NCBI GenBank assembly: GCA_050946255.1
Contig: JBMNUL010000105.1
Coordinates: 1 to 9,378 of the forward strand
Reading direction: 5' to 3'
DNA: 9,378 nucleotides
Source of the DNA: JBMNUL01 sp050946255
GTDB lineage: Bacteria; Actinomycetota; Coriobacteriia; Coriobacteriales; CADBOM01
The notes under the pieces are model-generated. The model was not told the origin of the DNA, did not search any database, and saw only the letters and a list, made by a program, of their open reading frames with translations. Position 1 is the first letter of the stretch; every line of letters starts with the position of its first letter. The position numbers and the translations under genes were made by a program. Positions 1 through 6,658 of the stretch are shown piece by piece.

Positions 1-1
1 C

Positions 2-826
2 GACGAACAAGAAGAAGCCAGCAGCGATGCATTGCGCTCCTTATATAAATATCAGCGCTCCGCGCCTTCATTGATTAACTTGGTGTTCTCTTCTGAAGAC
101 GTGTCCAGCCTTTTCGGAACACTCGACTACCTCAACAGGTGCGAGCAGAACAACTTGGACATCATTCAGGAGCAGATTGACAACAAGAACGAGCTCGAGG
201 CCACAACAAAACAGCTCAAGGCTGATAAGGAAGAGGCTTCTCAGGCGAAGACCGATGCTGCCAACGCCCTCGCCGACGCCAAGGCTGCAAGGCAGAAGGC
301 AATGGAGGCCGCAACCGAGAAAGCAGCTGCCGAGCTAGAGGCACAGAACAATCAGGGAAATAGCCAGAGCTCTTCTGTGTTGACGGCGTCTGTATCCGAG
401 AACTCCCAGGATACCTCTCAGATGAAATCCTCCGTGGATACCGATGATGTGGATTGGAGCCAGGAGAAATCTGATTTCGTCGATGAGTGGACCTCGAGAA
501 TCAACAACTACCTCGCCGGGTCTCCCCTGGCGGGCTATGGAGAGACATTTGCAGAAGCAGCTTGGGATTATGGAGTGGACCCGCGCTGGTCTCCGGCAAT
601 CGCCTGCGTGGAGAGCGGTAAGGGAGCATCTTGCTTCCGCAGCCACAACGCGTGGGGATGGGGAACCAGCTCTTGGAGCAGTTGGGAAGAGGCAATCACC
701 GCACATGTTTCCGGTCTTGCCAGAATTTACGGTTCGACCCTGACCCCATCTGCAGCACAAAAGTACTGCCCCTCGAATGCAACGTACTGGTACAACAAGT
801 GCCTCTCGGAGATGAACAAGATCTAA
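2..826 (+). CDS. Secreted PcsB/CwlO-like coiled-coil protein with lysozyme-like C-terminal domain (5' partial)
   Basis: The reading frame is open to the left edge, so the start and signal peptide lie outside; the TTG at 32 is not a convincing start. From that TTG, residues 5-50 (LYKYQRSAPSLINLVFSSED and on to a DYLNR motif) resemble the N-terminal coiled-coil domain of PcsB/CwlO-type hydrolases. Residues 50-107 are an Ala/Glu/Lys-rich coiled coil and 108-150 a Ser/Asp-rich linker. Residues 165-264 look like a lysozyme or glucosaminidase-type fold: YGVDPRWSPAIACVESGKG, then an NAWGWG segment, with E194 the natural catalytic acid candidate. Three cysteines (192, 201, 246) and a fourth at 257 could form disulfides outside the cell. 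The likely role is peptidoglycan cleavage during growth or cell separation. Domain calls are by eye; whether it cuts glycan or only binds is open. A strong terminator follows about 35 nt after the stop. Confidence 0.8.
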   Translation, partial: DEQEEASSDALRSLYKYQRSAPSLINLVFSSEDVSSLFGTLDYLNRCEQNNLDIIQEQIDNKNELEATTKQLKADKEEASQAKTDAANALADAKAARQKAMEAATEKAAAELEAQNNQGNSQSSSVLTASVSENSQDTSQMKSSVDTDDVDWSQEKSDFVDEWTSRINNYLAGSPLAGYGETFAEAAWDYGVDPRWSPAIACVESGKGASCFRSHNAWGWGTSSWSSWEEAITAHVSGLARIYGSTLTPSAAQKYCPSNATYWYNKCLSEMNKI

Positions 827-860
827 CTGGCCTCAGGGCCCCAACTTCAAAGCAGAGACC

Positions 861-1024
861 TAGCCCGCGCTTCCGACCATTAGCGCGGGCTTTTCAATCA
901 ATAGCACGGGATTTTCAACCAACAGCTCGCGCTCCCCGGCCAATTGCTCGCGCTTCCGACAACTAGCGAGGCTTTTCAACCAATAGCTCGCGCTCCCCGG
1001 CCAATAACGCGATATCCCTACGAC
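861..1024. repeat. Degenerate tandem array, eight units of 20-21 bp, built on the terminator sequence
   Basis: Units start at 861, 881, 902, 923, 944, 964, 984 and 1005. Most begin TAGC or a close variant, then a GC-rich core (GCTCGCGC or GCGCGGGC type), then TTTTCAACCAA, TCCCCGGCCAA or TTCCGACAAC. A higher-order period is visible: the 33 bp at 912-944 recur at 973-1005, offset 61 bp, with one mismatch (923 versus 984). The last unit overlaps the stop codon (1018-1020) of the PucR-type gene. Units 4-5 are a decayed copy of the terminator formed by units 0-1. There are no unique spacers, so this is not a CRISPR array. Confidence 0.75.
862..895 (+). terminator. Intrinsic terminator of the cell-wall hydrolase gene
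   Basis: A perfect 9-bp stem, AGCCCGCGC (862-870) with GCGCGGGCT (883-891), encloses a 12-nt loop and runs into TTTT. It lies about 35 nt past the hydrolase stop. It is also units 0-1 of the tandem array that fills this gap. On the other strand the hairpin forms equally well but has no following T-run. Confidence 0.8.
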
Positions 1025-2634
1025 TTGGAAGTGGGATTTGCATTTGGAGCCATGGCAATCCTGCAAGAGTCGAGATAGTAGTGCCTTGCGTCATCATCCA
1101 TCGATGAGACGTCCATTCCCAGAAGCTGCGAGAGCAGTGAGATTCTGTAGACCAGGGTGTTCCTGTGAATCTGAAGCTTTCGCGAGGCAGATGAGATGTT
1201 GCCTCCCTCGTCAAGATAGGTGGCCAGGCATCTTACCAGTTCTTTCTGCTTAGGATTCCCCCTGTTCCAAAGGGACCAGACCAACCCGTCGCAAAGACCC
1301 GCCAGAGAACCCCCTTGGCCGAGCTGCGCCAAGATCTGCATACCCTGACATTCCCGAAATTCCACCGGTGAACCTCCGGGTTCGGCCTGCCCGACTGCGA
1401 ACAGAGCTTGGCCGTGGCAGAAAATCAAGTTGGAGAACCCAGAGAAGGCCGAGCTTATCCCACAGGAAACTCCCTCTTCAGGAAGACACCTCGAAAGGGA
1501 ATCCTCAAAGCACCTTCTCCCAGATTTCGTCACATCGAACACGGCCACTATTTCCTCGCCGTGTTTGCAAAGCATCGTCTTCACAGGACCTTCTCCAATT
1601 CGCCTCGCGAGTGGGAAGAGCTGCGCCTCCTGGTCTTCGGGAAGTGCGCTTCTCAACAGCGCTATGACGAAGGAGTCGGGTTCATCCCAGCCTTTCTCCG
1701 CAAGCCTCATGCTCACGGCATCGTTTGAAACCGGCTCGCCATCGAGCAGTAGCGACACGACGTTGTCAGATGCTGTGGCCACCCGCAGATACGACCTGTT
1801 GTTCCTAAGGTAGTCGTCGAGAAGGGAGGTGATGAGAGCGAAGACCTCGATCTGCCCCTGGCTGATTGGGGCGTTGATGTCCACGAGGCCGAGGCTTCCC
1901 GCAAGCTGTCCTTCCACCAGAACATGCGATGCGAGATAGGCGTGGGTCGGATCTGATGTTGGATGCATTATGTATGGATGGGTCGGGTGCATTATTGCCG
2001 AGGCGTAGAGCTCCTGCTCCTTTGGGGAATAGAAACCCAGGTCTTGAGTCCCAGACCGCACTTGCTCCCAAATCGTTCCCTCGATTGACCCGATGAACTC
2101 ACCCGAGATGGCCATGACGGACATCCCGTTGTCGAACAGTGCAACGGGATTCTTGAGCTTCCTGCTGCAAACGTCGAGAAAGGTCTGGACGTCCACGTGG
2201 TCGAGCACTGCGCGCATGGCCTCTTCGTACCAATTTGAATAGGAGATTATCTCGTCGTTAATCTGCCGGCACAGCTCTTCTGCATTCAAATTTCCATGGT
2301 ATGTTGCCAAAGTCGAGCAGCCGTTCCCTTCAAACCACGATGGAAAATCCCCGACCAACAAGATGTTCTGAATGCCTGCGAGCATATCTAGCGAAGTATC
2401 CTCGCCTTCGATTTCCGAGTCCGACCCAAACGTTTCCCTAGGGACGATGACGAGAAAGCTATCCCAAGGCCCTTGATTGATCCCCGCAATTGATTCACCC
2501 GCAGGAGGCTCGCTCCACTCCCCTTCTCCCAGAATCACGGCCTTGGAAATCCCGAGGCTTCGTTTTAGACATTTGTGCACATGTAAATCATCAGGGTTAA
2601 TCTCGTCAAGAAGAATAATCACAGGTACTTGCAT
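1018..2634 (-). CDS. PucR/CdaR-type transcriptional regulator
   Basis: A 538-residue cytoplasmic regulator. Residues about 464-523 form the family's C-terminal helix-turn-helix, recognisable from YLDEGGNISSASRKLQIHRN followed by TLVYRISLL. Residues about 140-275 look like a GAF-type sensor (VDVQTFLDVCSRKLKNPVAL, later GSLGLVDI). The N-terminal 120 residues resemble a small alpha/beta input domain but lack an obvious family signature. Residues about 285-450 are the usual connecting region. An octapeptide-like repeat rich in His (214-231) sits inside the sensor. The ATG start is supported by GAGAGGA six nt upstream. The gene is divergent from the LigM-like gene and most likely controls it, probably with autoregulation. 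Family members activate catabolic genes on sensing substrate; the ligand here is unknown. Confidence 0.85.
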   Translation of the reverse strand: MQVPVIILLDEINPDDLHVHKCLKRSLGISKAVILGEGEWSEPPAGESIAGINQGPWDSFLVIVPRETFGSDSEIEGEDTSLDMLAGIQNILLVGDFPSWFEGNGCSTLATYHGNLNAEELCRQINDEIISYSNWYEEAMRAVLDHVDVQTFLDVCSRKLKNPVALFDNGMSVMAISGEFIGSIEGTIWEQVRSGTQDLGFYSPKEQELYASAIMHPTHPYIMHPTSDPTHAYLASHVLVEGQLAGSLGLVDINAPISQGQIEVFALITSLLDDYLRNNRSYLRVATASDNVVSLLLDGEPVSNDAVSMRLAEKGWDEPDSFVIALLRSALPEDQEAQLFPLARRIGEGPVKTMLCKHGEEIVAVFDVTKSGRRCFEDSLSRCLPEEGVSCGISSAFSGFSNLIFCHGQALFAVGQAEPGGSPVEFRECQGMQILAQLGQGGSLAGLCDGLVWSLWNRGNPKQKELVRCLATYLDEGGNISSASRKLQIHRNTLVYRISLLSQLLGMDVSSMDDDARHYYLDSCRIAMAPNANPTSKS

Positions 2635-2786
2635 GATTTTTCCTCTCGGTTTTCGTCAAAATTGCTGTTTTATCTGACAATAATTCACATTTTAGTGTCA
2701 TTCAATATTGCTTTCCACGTTCATAGAATCAACTTGCCAGAAGGATTTCCAGGTATTTCAACAATCAAAGCGAGAGGAGTACGACC
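2635..2786. promoter_or_regulatory. Divergent promoter region with candidate operator
   Basis: This AT-rich gap separates two divergent genes. On the - strand, TTGAAT (2705-2700), 17 bp, then TATTGT (2682-2677) is a plausible promoter for the regulator. On the + strand, a weaker TTCAAT (2701-2706), 17 bp, TAGAAT (2724-2729) could serve the LigM-like gene, so the two -35 boxes would overlap. TGACA (2675-2679) and TGTCA (2696-2700) form an inverted repeat whose arms are 21 bp apart, start to start (two helical turns), covering the regulator promoter. An 8-bp palindrome CAATATTG lies at 2703-2710. Ribosome sites are GAGAGGA at 2647-2641 (-) and GAGAGGAG at 2772-2779 (+). Promoter calls are by eye. 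Confidence 0.45.
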
Positions 2787-4115
2787 ATGCAAGTTACGCT
2801 TGACAACCCGATGTTCGAAGGTTCTGCCTACATTCTCAACATCTTCGGAAACTTCTTGCCCGGCGAGTACACGGGACCAAGGGACGAGTATCTGCCCTGC
2901 AGGGAAAGTGCCTGGCTGGGAGTTTGCCTCAACACGACCCCTGTATTGAGGGTGAGCGGCCCAGATGCTGCCAAGTTCTTCGAGCAGACCTGCGTGAACC
3001 ACGGCTTCGCAACCATGAAAGTCGGGAGCTCGAAGCATGCACTGGTCTGCAACACGAAGGGGCACATGATTGCCGACGGAGTGGTCATGAGACTCGACGA
3101 GGAGTCCTACACCACATACTGGCTGGCTCCAGTGCTTCAGTATTTTGCCCAGGCCAGCGGTCTGGACCTCAATTGCGAGTACATCACAGACGAGTACTTC
3201 TTCCAAATCGACGGTCCCAAGTCCCTGCAGATAATGGAAGAGGCCTGCGAATGCGACCTCCACGACATCAAGTTCGCCCACAACAAGAAGGTCAAGTGCT
3301 GTGGAACCGACATGACCATCCACAGGCTCGGCATGTCCGGCGCGCTCGCGTATGAGGTGCACGGCAAGGCCGAGGACGCACCCGTGGTCTACAAGCACAT
3401 TCGCGAGATTGTTGAAAAGTACGGTGGGAAGCCCCAGGGGGCCAGCAACTACGGGATCATCAACCACACCCCGGCTGGATATCCCAACCAGCTTCAGCAT
3501 TTCAATTACCCGCTGCTCGAGGACGATCCTGGCCTGGCCGAGTTCGCGAAGCAATACTGCGCCGTTCCCCCGCTGGTGGGAAGCGCATCGGACGACCCGG
3601 ATATGTTCTCCGTCACTCCCTATGAAATCGGATGGGGATATCTCATCAACTTCGACCACGAGTTCATGGGCAAGGATGCCCTGCTCAAGGCAAAGGACGA
3701 GCCGCACCGTCAGGTCGTGACTCTCGAGTGGAACGCCGAAGATGTTGGCGACGTGTTCATGTCCATGCTCCGAGGCCGTGGTGAGGAGCCCTACGACCAG
3801 ATCGAGTACGCAGATGCACTTCTGGACAACAGATTCGGCCCGATGGTTATCCGTGGTGACAAGGTCCTGGCAGGAGACGAGACCATCGGCATCGCAACCG
3901 GTAGGACCATCGCCTACTACGAGCAGAGGATGATCTCCCTCGCGTTCATCGACCCTAAGTACGCAGAGGAAGGAACCGAGCTCGAGGTCCTGTGGGGAGC
4001 CGAGGGCTATCGCAAGAAGAGGATCCGCGCAACCGTGGCGCAGTTCCCATACTATCAGGGCGAGTATCGGAACGAGACCTTCGACACCTCGAAGATCCCT
4101 CCCTATAAGGGATAA
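2787..4115 (+). CDS. LigM-like GcvT-fold methyltransferase / O-demethylase family protein
   Basis: A 442-residue soluble protein of the GcvT superfamily (glycine-cleavage T protein, DmdA, LigM). The N-terminal domain carries FFEQTCVNHGFATMKVG (65-81) and NTKGHMIADGVV (89-100); D97 falls where GcvT and LigM have the folate-site Asp. GMSGALAYEVHG (182-193) and GASNYGIINHTPAGY (218-232) match LigM-type sequence better than true GcvT. The C-terminal barrel has GRTIAYYEQRMISLAF (372-387), EEGTELEVLWG (394-404) and RATVAQFPYY (414-423), again LigM-like. Family members move a methyl or one-carbon group to tetrahydrofolate; LigM demethylates vanillate to protocatechuate. No other glycine-cleavage gene is near, arguing against a GcvT role. 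Start: ATG with GAGAGGAG 7 nt upstream. Substrate unknown; a plant-derived methoxy-aromatic is a reasonable guess. The adjacent PucR-type gene suggests substrate induction. Confidence 0.8.
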   Translation: MQVTLDNPMFEGSAYILNIFGNFLPGEYTGPRDEYLPCRESAWLGVCLNTTPVLRVSGPDAAKFFEQTCVNHGFATMKVGSSKHALVCNTKGHMIADGVVMRLDEESYTTYWLAPVLQYFAQASGLDLNCEYITDEYFFQIDGPKSLQIMEEACECDLHDIKFAHNKKVKCCGTDMTIHRLGMSGALAYEVHGKAEDAPVVYKHIREIVEKYGGKPQGASNYGIINHTPAGYPNQLQHFNYPLLEDDPGLAEFAKQYCAVPPLVGSASDDPDMFSVTPYEIGWGYLINFDHEFMGKDALLKAKDEPHRQVVTLEWNAEDVGDVFMSMLRGRGEEPYDQIEYADALLDNRFGPMVIRGDKVLAGDETIGIATGRTIAYYEQRMISLAFIDPKYAEEGTELEVLWGAEGYRKKRIRATVAQFPYYQGEYRNETFDTSKIPPYKG

Positions 4116-4140
4116 TCGCAATTGCCAGATACCGGTAACC

Positions 4141-4180
4141 AAGGCCCTGACCTCTTCGTTCGAGGCCAGGGCCTTCCTGA
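4141..4180. terminator. Hairpin between convergent genes, probable bidirectional terminator
   Basis: AAGGCCCTG (4141-4149) pairs with CAGGGCCTT (4167-4175) and CCTC (4151-4154) with GAGG (4162-4165). One A-C mismatch separates the two stems, around a 7-nt loop. It starts 25 nt after the LigM-like stop and lies 37 nt from the end of the convergent membrane-protein gene. Stem strength and position fit a terminator for both genes, but neither side has a clear T-tract. Confidence 0.6.
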
Positions 4181-4212
4181 TAAATTCCACCCGATTGCCA
4201 AGCCCGCTGCTG

Positions 4213-6006
4213 CTATGAGCTGGAGGAAGTATCATCGGGTTCACCGATGGCAGTGACCGTGCAGGTTGGATCTCCCTCGTAATACTGCAGCGTTATCGTG
4301 CTGCCCTCTTTGTAAGCAACCACCTCGATTACAGAGATTGGCACGTCGTAGATGTTCGAGTCCCCCTCAAGGGTGATGTAGAAGTGCGAGTTCCCATCGA
4401 CCACTGCTTGCGTCATCGTGTTGATCGTGCCGGTTGCAACAAGTGCTCCCGTTGAAGAAGAGCTCGTGTCGACCACTCCATTGGTGGCCAGCAGGGCCTT
4501 GTAGGACTTCTGGCATTCGCTCACCGTGTCCCCAACTGCAACGTTTTGGTACCTCTGGATATCAACCATCGCATACTTCTTCACAAGGCCGGCGCTGTCC
4601 TTCAATGCCATGAAGTACGTAGGCTGACCGTTGATGTTCAAGAGCAATGGGAACGTAGCCGAATACCGCAGGTTCTGAACCTGGCCCTCGGCAGAGTTCA
4701 TTGCCGACAATTCGGTTGCACCCGACACCGAGTAGAAATGCGACTCGGATGTTCGCTGGTTGATTAGCACGAAGCCGATGATCGAATCGTCTGCCGTGGC
4801 AGATGTGACCCCGGTGTAGAGCCAAACATCATCGTCTTTCGCGATGTAGTTGTAGCCCAACATTCCCTCGCTGCCGGGAGTTGTCTGTTTCACTCCCTCC
4901 TGCCCAAGCCAAGAGTTCCACCACCCGTTGATGTAAAGACCGCTGTAGTTGTACTGCTCCACCAGAAGATCAGATGGGTAGGCGCGGTCCACCCATTCCG
5001 GAACGTCCTCGATTGCAAGGTCCTGGCATTCACCCGTGCTGGCGTTGCAGAGCACGACCCTCGAAATCGTGGTACCTCCGAAAAGCCCTATCGTGCGCGA
5101 CTGAACAGGGCAGACCCACCAGGGGTTGCCGTCCTCGTCTATCTCGAAGGCCTTCTGGTCGAACATGTAGGTGGGGAACTTCAGCTGCACATAACGGTCG
5201 ACGTTGTTTACGAACGGGTCGGACTCGGAAATGTAGATGGGATTCTCGAGCCTGACGATCTGGGTGTCCTGAGAAGCCATGTCGACGATGACGTAGGCTG
5301 GGATTCCACTCCCGCTGTTGGTGAACCACTTGATGATGTCTGCGTAGTTGAGCGGGCTCACGCGCACAGGCCGGCCATTGTAGTTGATCTGGCTGTAGAT
5401 ATCGGAGATCTCGAACTGGCTGACGTAATCGGCCATCGTGCCCATCGTCCGGTTGCCGAGAAGGATCGCGGAGTCCTTATCGATTACCGGTATCGAGTTG
5501 TAGTCGACCTCTTGGATATCTGTTGCAAAATCATAGTCTTCGGTCTTGAGCAGCGAGGCGTATCTCTCGGCATTTCCCGGAAAGAAGGTAGCCGATGCAA
5601 GTGCGCCGAGAATTCCAACCACCACGAATGCCACGGGAAGCCATGCCAACTTCTTGTACTTGTTGGCTTTCTTGGGATTTTCGGGATGATTGTTGGTTCC
5701 TCTGGTATAAGTTGACTGCCATCCCTTGAAAACCAACCACAACGGCAACATCACGAAAATCGCGAGGAACCACCACACGTCGCCAGACTGGAAGTTGAGC
5801 GGAGGGTGGAACCACCAGTAGCAGAAGAGAACGATTGCCACCAGCACGATTATCGCTATGATCAGGCCCTTCTTGCCACGGCGTTCCCAACGCGGACCGA
5901 AGGATTCCCTAACGGCCTCGAATGGGTCTTCTTGATTCCCTCCGCCTCTTCCACCGCGACGATCGAAAGGGTTATCCACGTTCTTCCATGGATTTGACTG
6001 TTTCAT
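4213..6006 (-). CDS. Membrane protein of unknown function with large extracytoplasmic domain
   Basis: 597 residues; I do not recognise a family with confidence. The N-terminus (1-46) is hydrophilic, Gly/Arg-rich and probably cytoplasmic (NPFDRRGGRGGGNQEDPF). Three hydrophobic segments follow at about 47-66, 77-95 and 120-142. The remaining roughly 450 residues should lie outside by the positive-inside rule, since basic residues crowd before the first segment and between the second and third. This part is rich in Tyr, Asn and Asp, has a WWVCPVQSRTIGLFGGTT stretch (296-313), and ends in small beta-rich units with Ser-rich linkers (514-518, 593-597). Cysteines at 299, 320, 327, 498 and 582 could form disulfides. 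Start: ATG with GGGAG 8 nt upstream. No partner gene is close; the 399 bp gap upstream suggests its own promoter. Confidence 0.75.
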   Translation of the reverse strand: MKQSNPWKNVDNPFDRRGGRGGGNQEDPFEAVRESFGPRWERRGKKGLIIAIIVLVAIVLFCYWWFHPPLNFQSGDVWWFLAIFVMLPLWLVFKGWQSTYTRGTNNHPENPKKANKYKKLAWLPVAFVVVGILGALASATFFPGNAERYASLLKTEDYDFATDIQEVDYNSIPVIDKDSAILLGNRTMGTMADYVSQFEISDIYSQINYNGRPVRVSPLNYADIIKWFTNSGSGIPAYVIVDMASQDTQIVRLENPIYISESDPFVNNVDRYVQLKFPTYMFDQKAFEIDEDGNPWWVCPVQSRTIGLFGGTTISRVVLCNASTGECQDLAIEDVPEWVDRAYPSDLLVEQYNYSGLYINGWWNSWLGQEGVKQTTPGSEGMLGYNYIAKDDDVWLYTGVTSATADDSIIGFVLINQRTSESHFYSVSGATELSAMNSAEGQVQNLRYSATFPLLLNINGQPTYFMALKDSAGLVKKYAMVDIQRYQNVAVGDTVSECQKSYKALLATNGVVDTSSSSTGALVATGTINTMTQAVVDGNSHFYITLEGDSNIYDVPISVIEVVAYKEGSTITLQYYEGDPTCTVTAIGEPDDTSSSS

Positions 6007-6405
6007 CTTGTCCGCTCCCTTGCAGAAGAGTGGGCTTGCAAATTAAACCTGAGGTCTTGATTTCCCAATAAGAAACGTTTCTTCAGCGAAACCTCGCAAG
6101 CCACCCCAGCTGACACTTCATCGGCGCCATTCGCTGGGAAACCGCATGGCATTGCCCAAAAGCTCTGGCCCGAACTCCGGCTTGCATTCCCGAGAATTTT
6201 CCACGAAACCCCAAATTGTCTCGTCACCCATTCTATATGTAGAGAGAACCGCTTTACAACAGATTCACGTATTTGCCTAAATATTGGATACCACAGGTGG
6301 TAAGCGCGGAGAAACATTTCCGCGATAGTTCGTTTCTAGATATGCGATCCGATGATGTTATTAGATATACGTCGCAATGAACGATGCCGGCACGCTCAAC
6401 AGAGA
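6007..6405. promoter_or_regulatory. 399 bp non-coding region: candidate promoter, stacked dyads and folded leader of the membrane-protein gene
   Basis: No convincing gene lies here. On the - strand, TTGTAA (6259-6254), 18 bp, TAGAAT (6235-6230) is a reasonable promoter and would give a leader of about 215 nt. Upstream of it are two dyads: TACCAC-AG-GTGGTA (6289-6302) and CGCGGA (6305-6310) with TCCGCG (6319-6324). Inside the leader is a perfect 14-bp palindrome AAGAAACGTTTCTT (6070-6083). It is enclosed by ACCTCGCAAGCC (6091-6102), which is complementary to GAGGT (6051-6055) plus GGCTTGC (6033-6039). A second GGCTTGC copy (6179-6185) could compete for the same partner. TAGATAT occurs at 6337 and 6362. 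I match none of this to a known riboswitch class. Confidence 0.4.
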
Positions 6406-6630
6406 TTAGGAAATCCTCTCCATCAGGGCAACGATGGTGTCTACGCTGTCGAAATTCTCCGGGATGATATCGTCGGCGTCTATCTCCACGTCGAACTCGT
6501 CTTCCAGCTCTGAAATCAAGGTCACGAGGTCGAGAGAGTCCATGGCACCCTCGTCAACGAGATGGTCTGCCGCGGAGGTGGTGACGCCAGGCTTCACAGA
6601 CTCCAGAATCTCGATGATCTTCTCACGCAT
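6406..6630 (-). CDS. Small acyl/peptidyl carrier protein (DltC/PCP-like)
   Basis: A 74-residue acidic protein with the four-helix carrier-protein layout. DEGAMDSLDLVTLISELEDE (26-45) holds the phosphopantetheine site; S32 of DSLD is the expected attachment residue. The length fits DltC and free-standing peptidyl carrier proteins. After modification by a phosphopantetheinyl transferase, which is not in this window, it should carry the acyl group made by the adenylation enzyme of the same operon. The frame extends nine codons further to an ATG at 6657. I chose 6630 because GGAGG lies 7 nt before it, while the upstream ATG, one base past the previous stop, has no good ribosome site. It is the last gene of the run; no strong terminator follows. 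Confidence 0.85.
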   Translation of the reverse strand: MREKIIEILESVKPGVTTSAADHLVDEGAMDSLDLVTLISELEDEFDVEIDADDIIPENFDSVDTIVALMERIS

Positions 6631-6637
6631 TTGCAGG

Positions 6638-6642
6638 CCTCC
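6638..6642 (-). promoter_or_regulatory. Ribosome binding site that sets the carrier-protein start
   Basis: GGAGG on the - strand, 7 nt before the ATG at 6630. It lies inside the longer open frame that begins at 6657, and therefore argues for the shorter 74-residue product. Confidence 0.75.
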
Positions 6643-6658
6643 AATTTGCCGTTTCATT

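Noticed and set aside
861..1024. CRISPR array
   Set aside because: Units are contiguous and degenerate, with no unique spacers and no cas genes.
860..1214. Overlapping - strand frames encoding heptapeptide repeats across the tandem array
   Set aside because: The 21-bp unit makes repeats in any open frame. These frames overlap the 3' end of the regulator gene, lack ribosome sites and differ from each other.
2787..4115. Assignment as glycine-cleavage gcvT
   Set aside because: The protein is longer than a typical GcvT, its middle and C-terminal motifs are LigM-like, and no gcvH or gcvP is nearby.
2721..4244. 507-codon open frame on the - strand opposite the LigM-like gene
   Set aside because: It is a mirror of a well-supported coding gene, its translation has no recognisable domain, and it would overlap the end of the membrane-protein gene. 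GC-rich codon bias on the + strand explains the open antisense frame.
6003..6317. 104-codon - strand frame ending in an ATGA overlap with the membrane-protein start
   Set aside because: The overlap resembles translational coupling, but there is no usable ribosome site at its start, the composition is atypical and no fold is visible. The candidate promoter at 6230-6259 also lies inside it. Kept only as a remote possibility.
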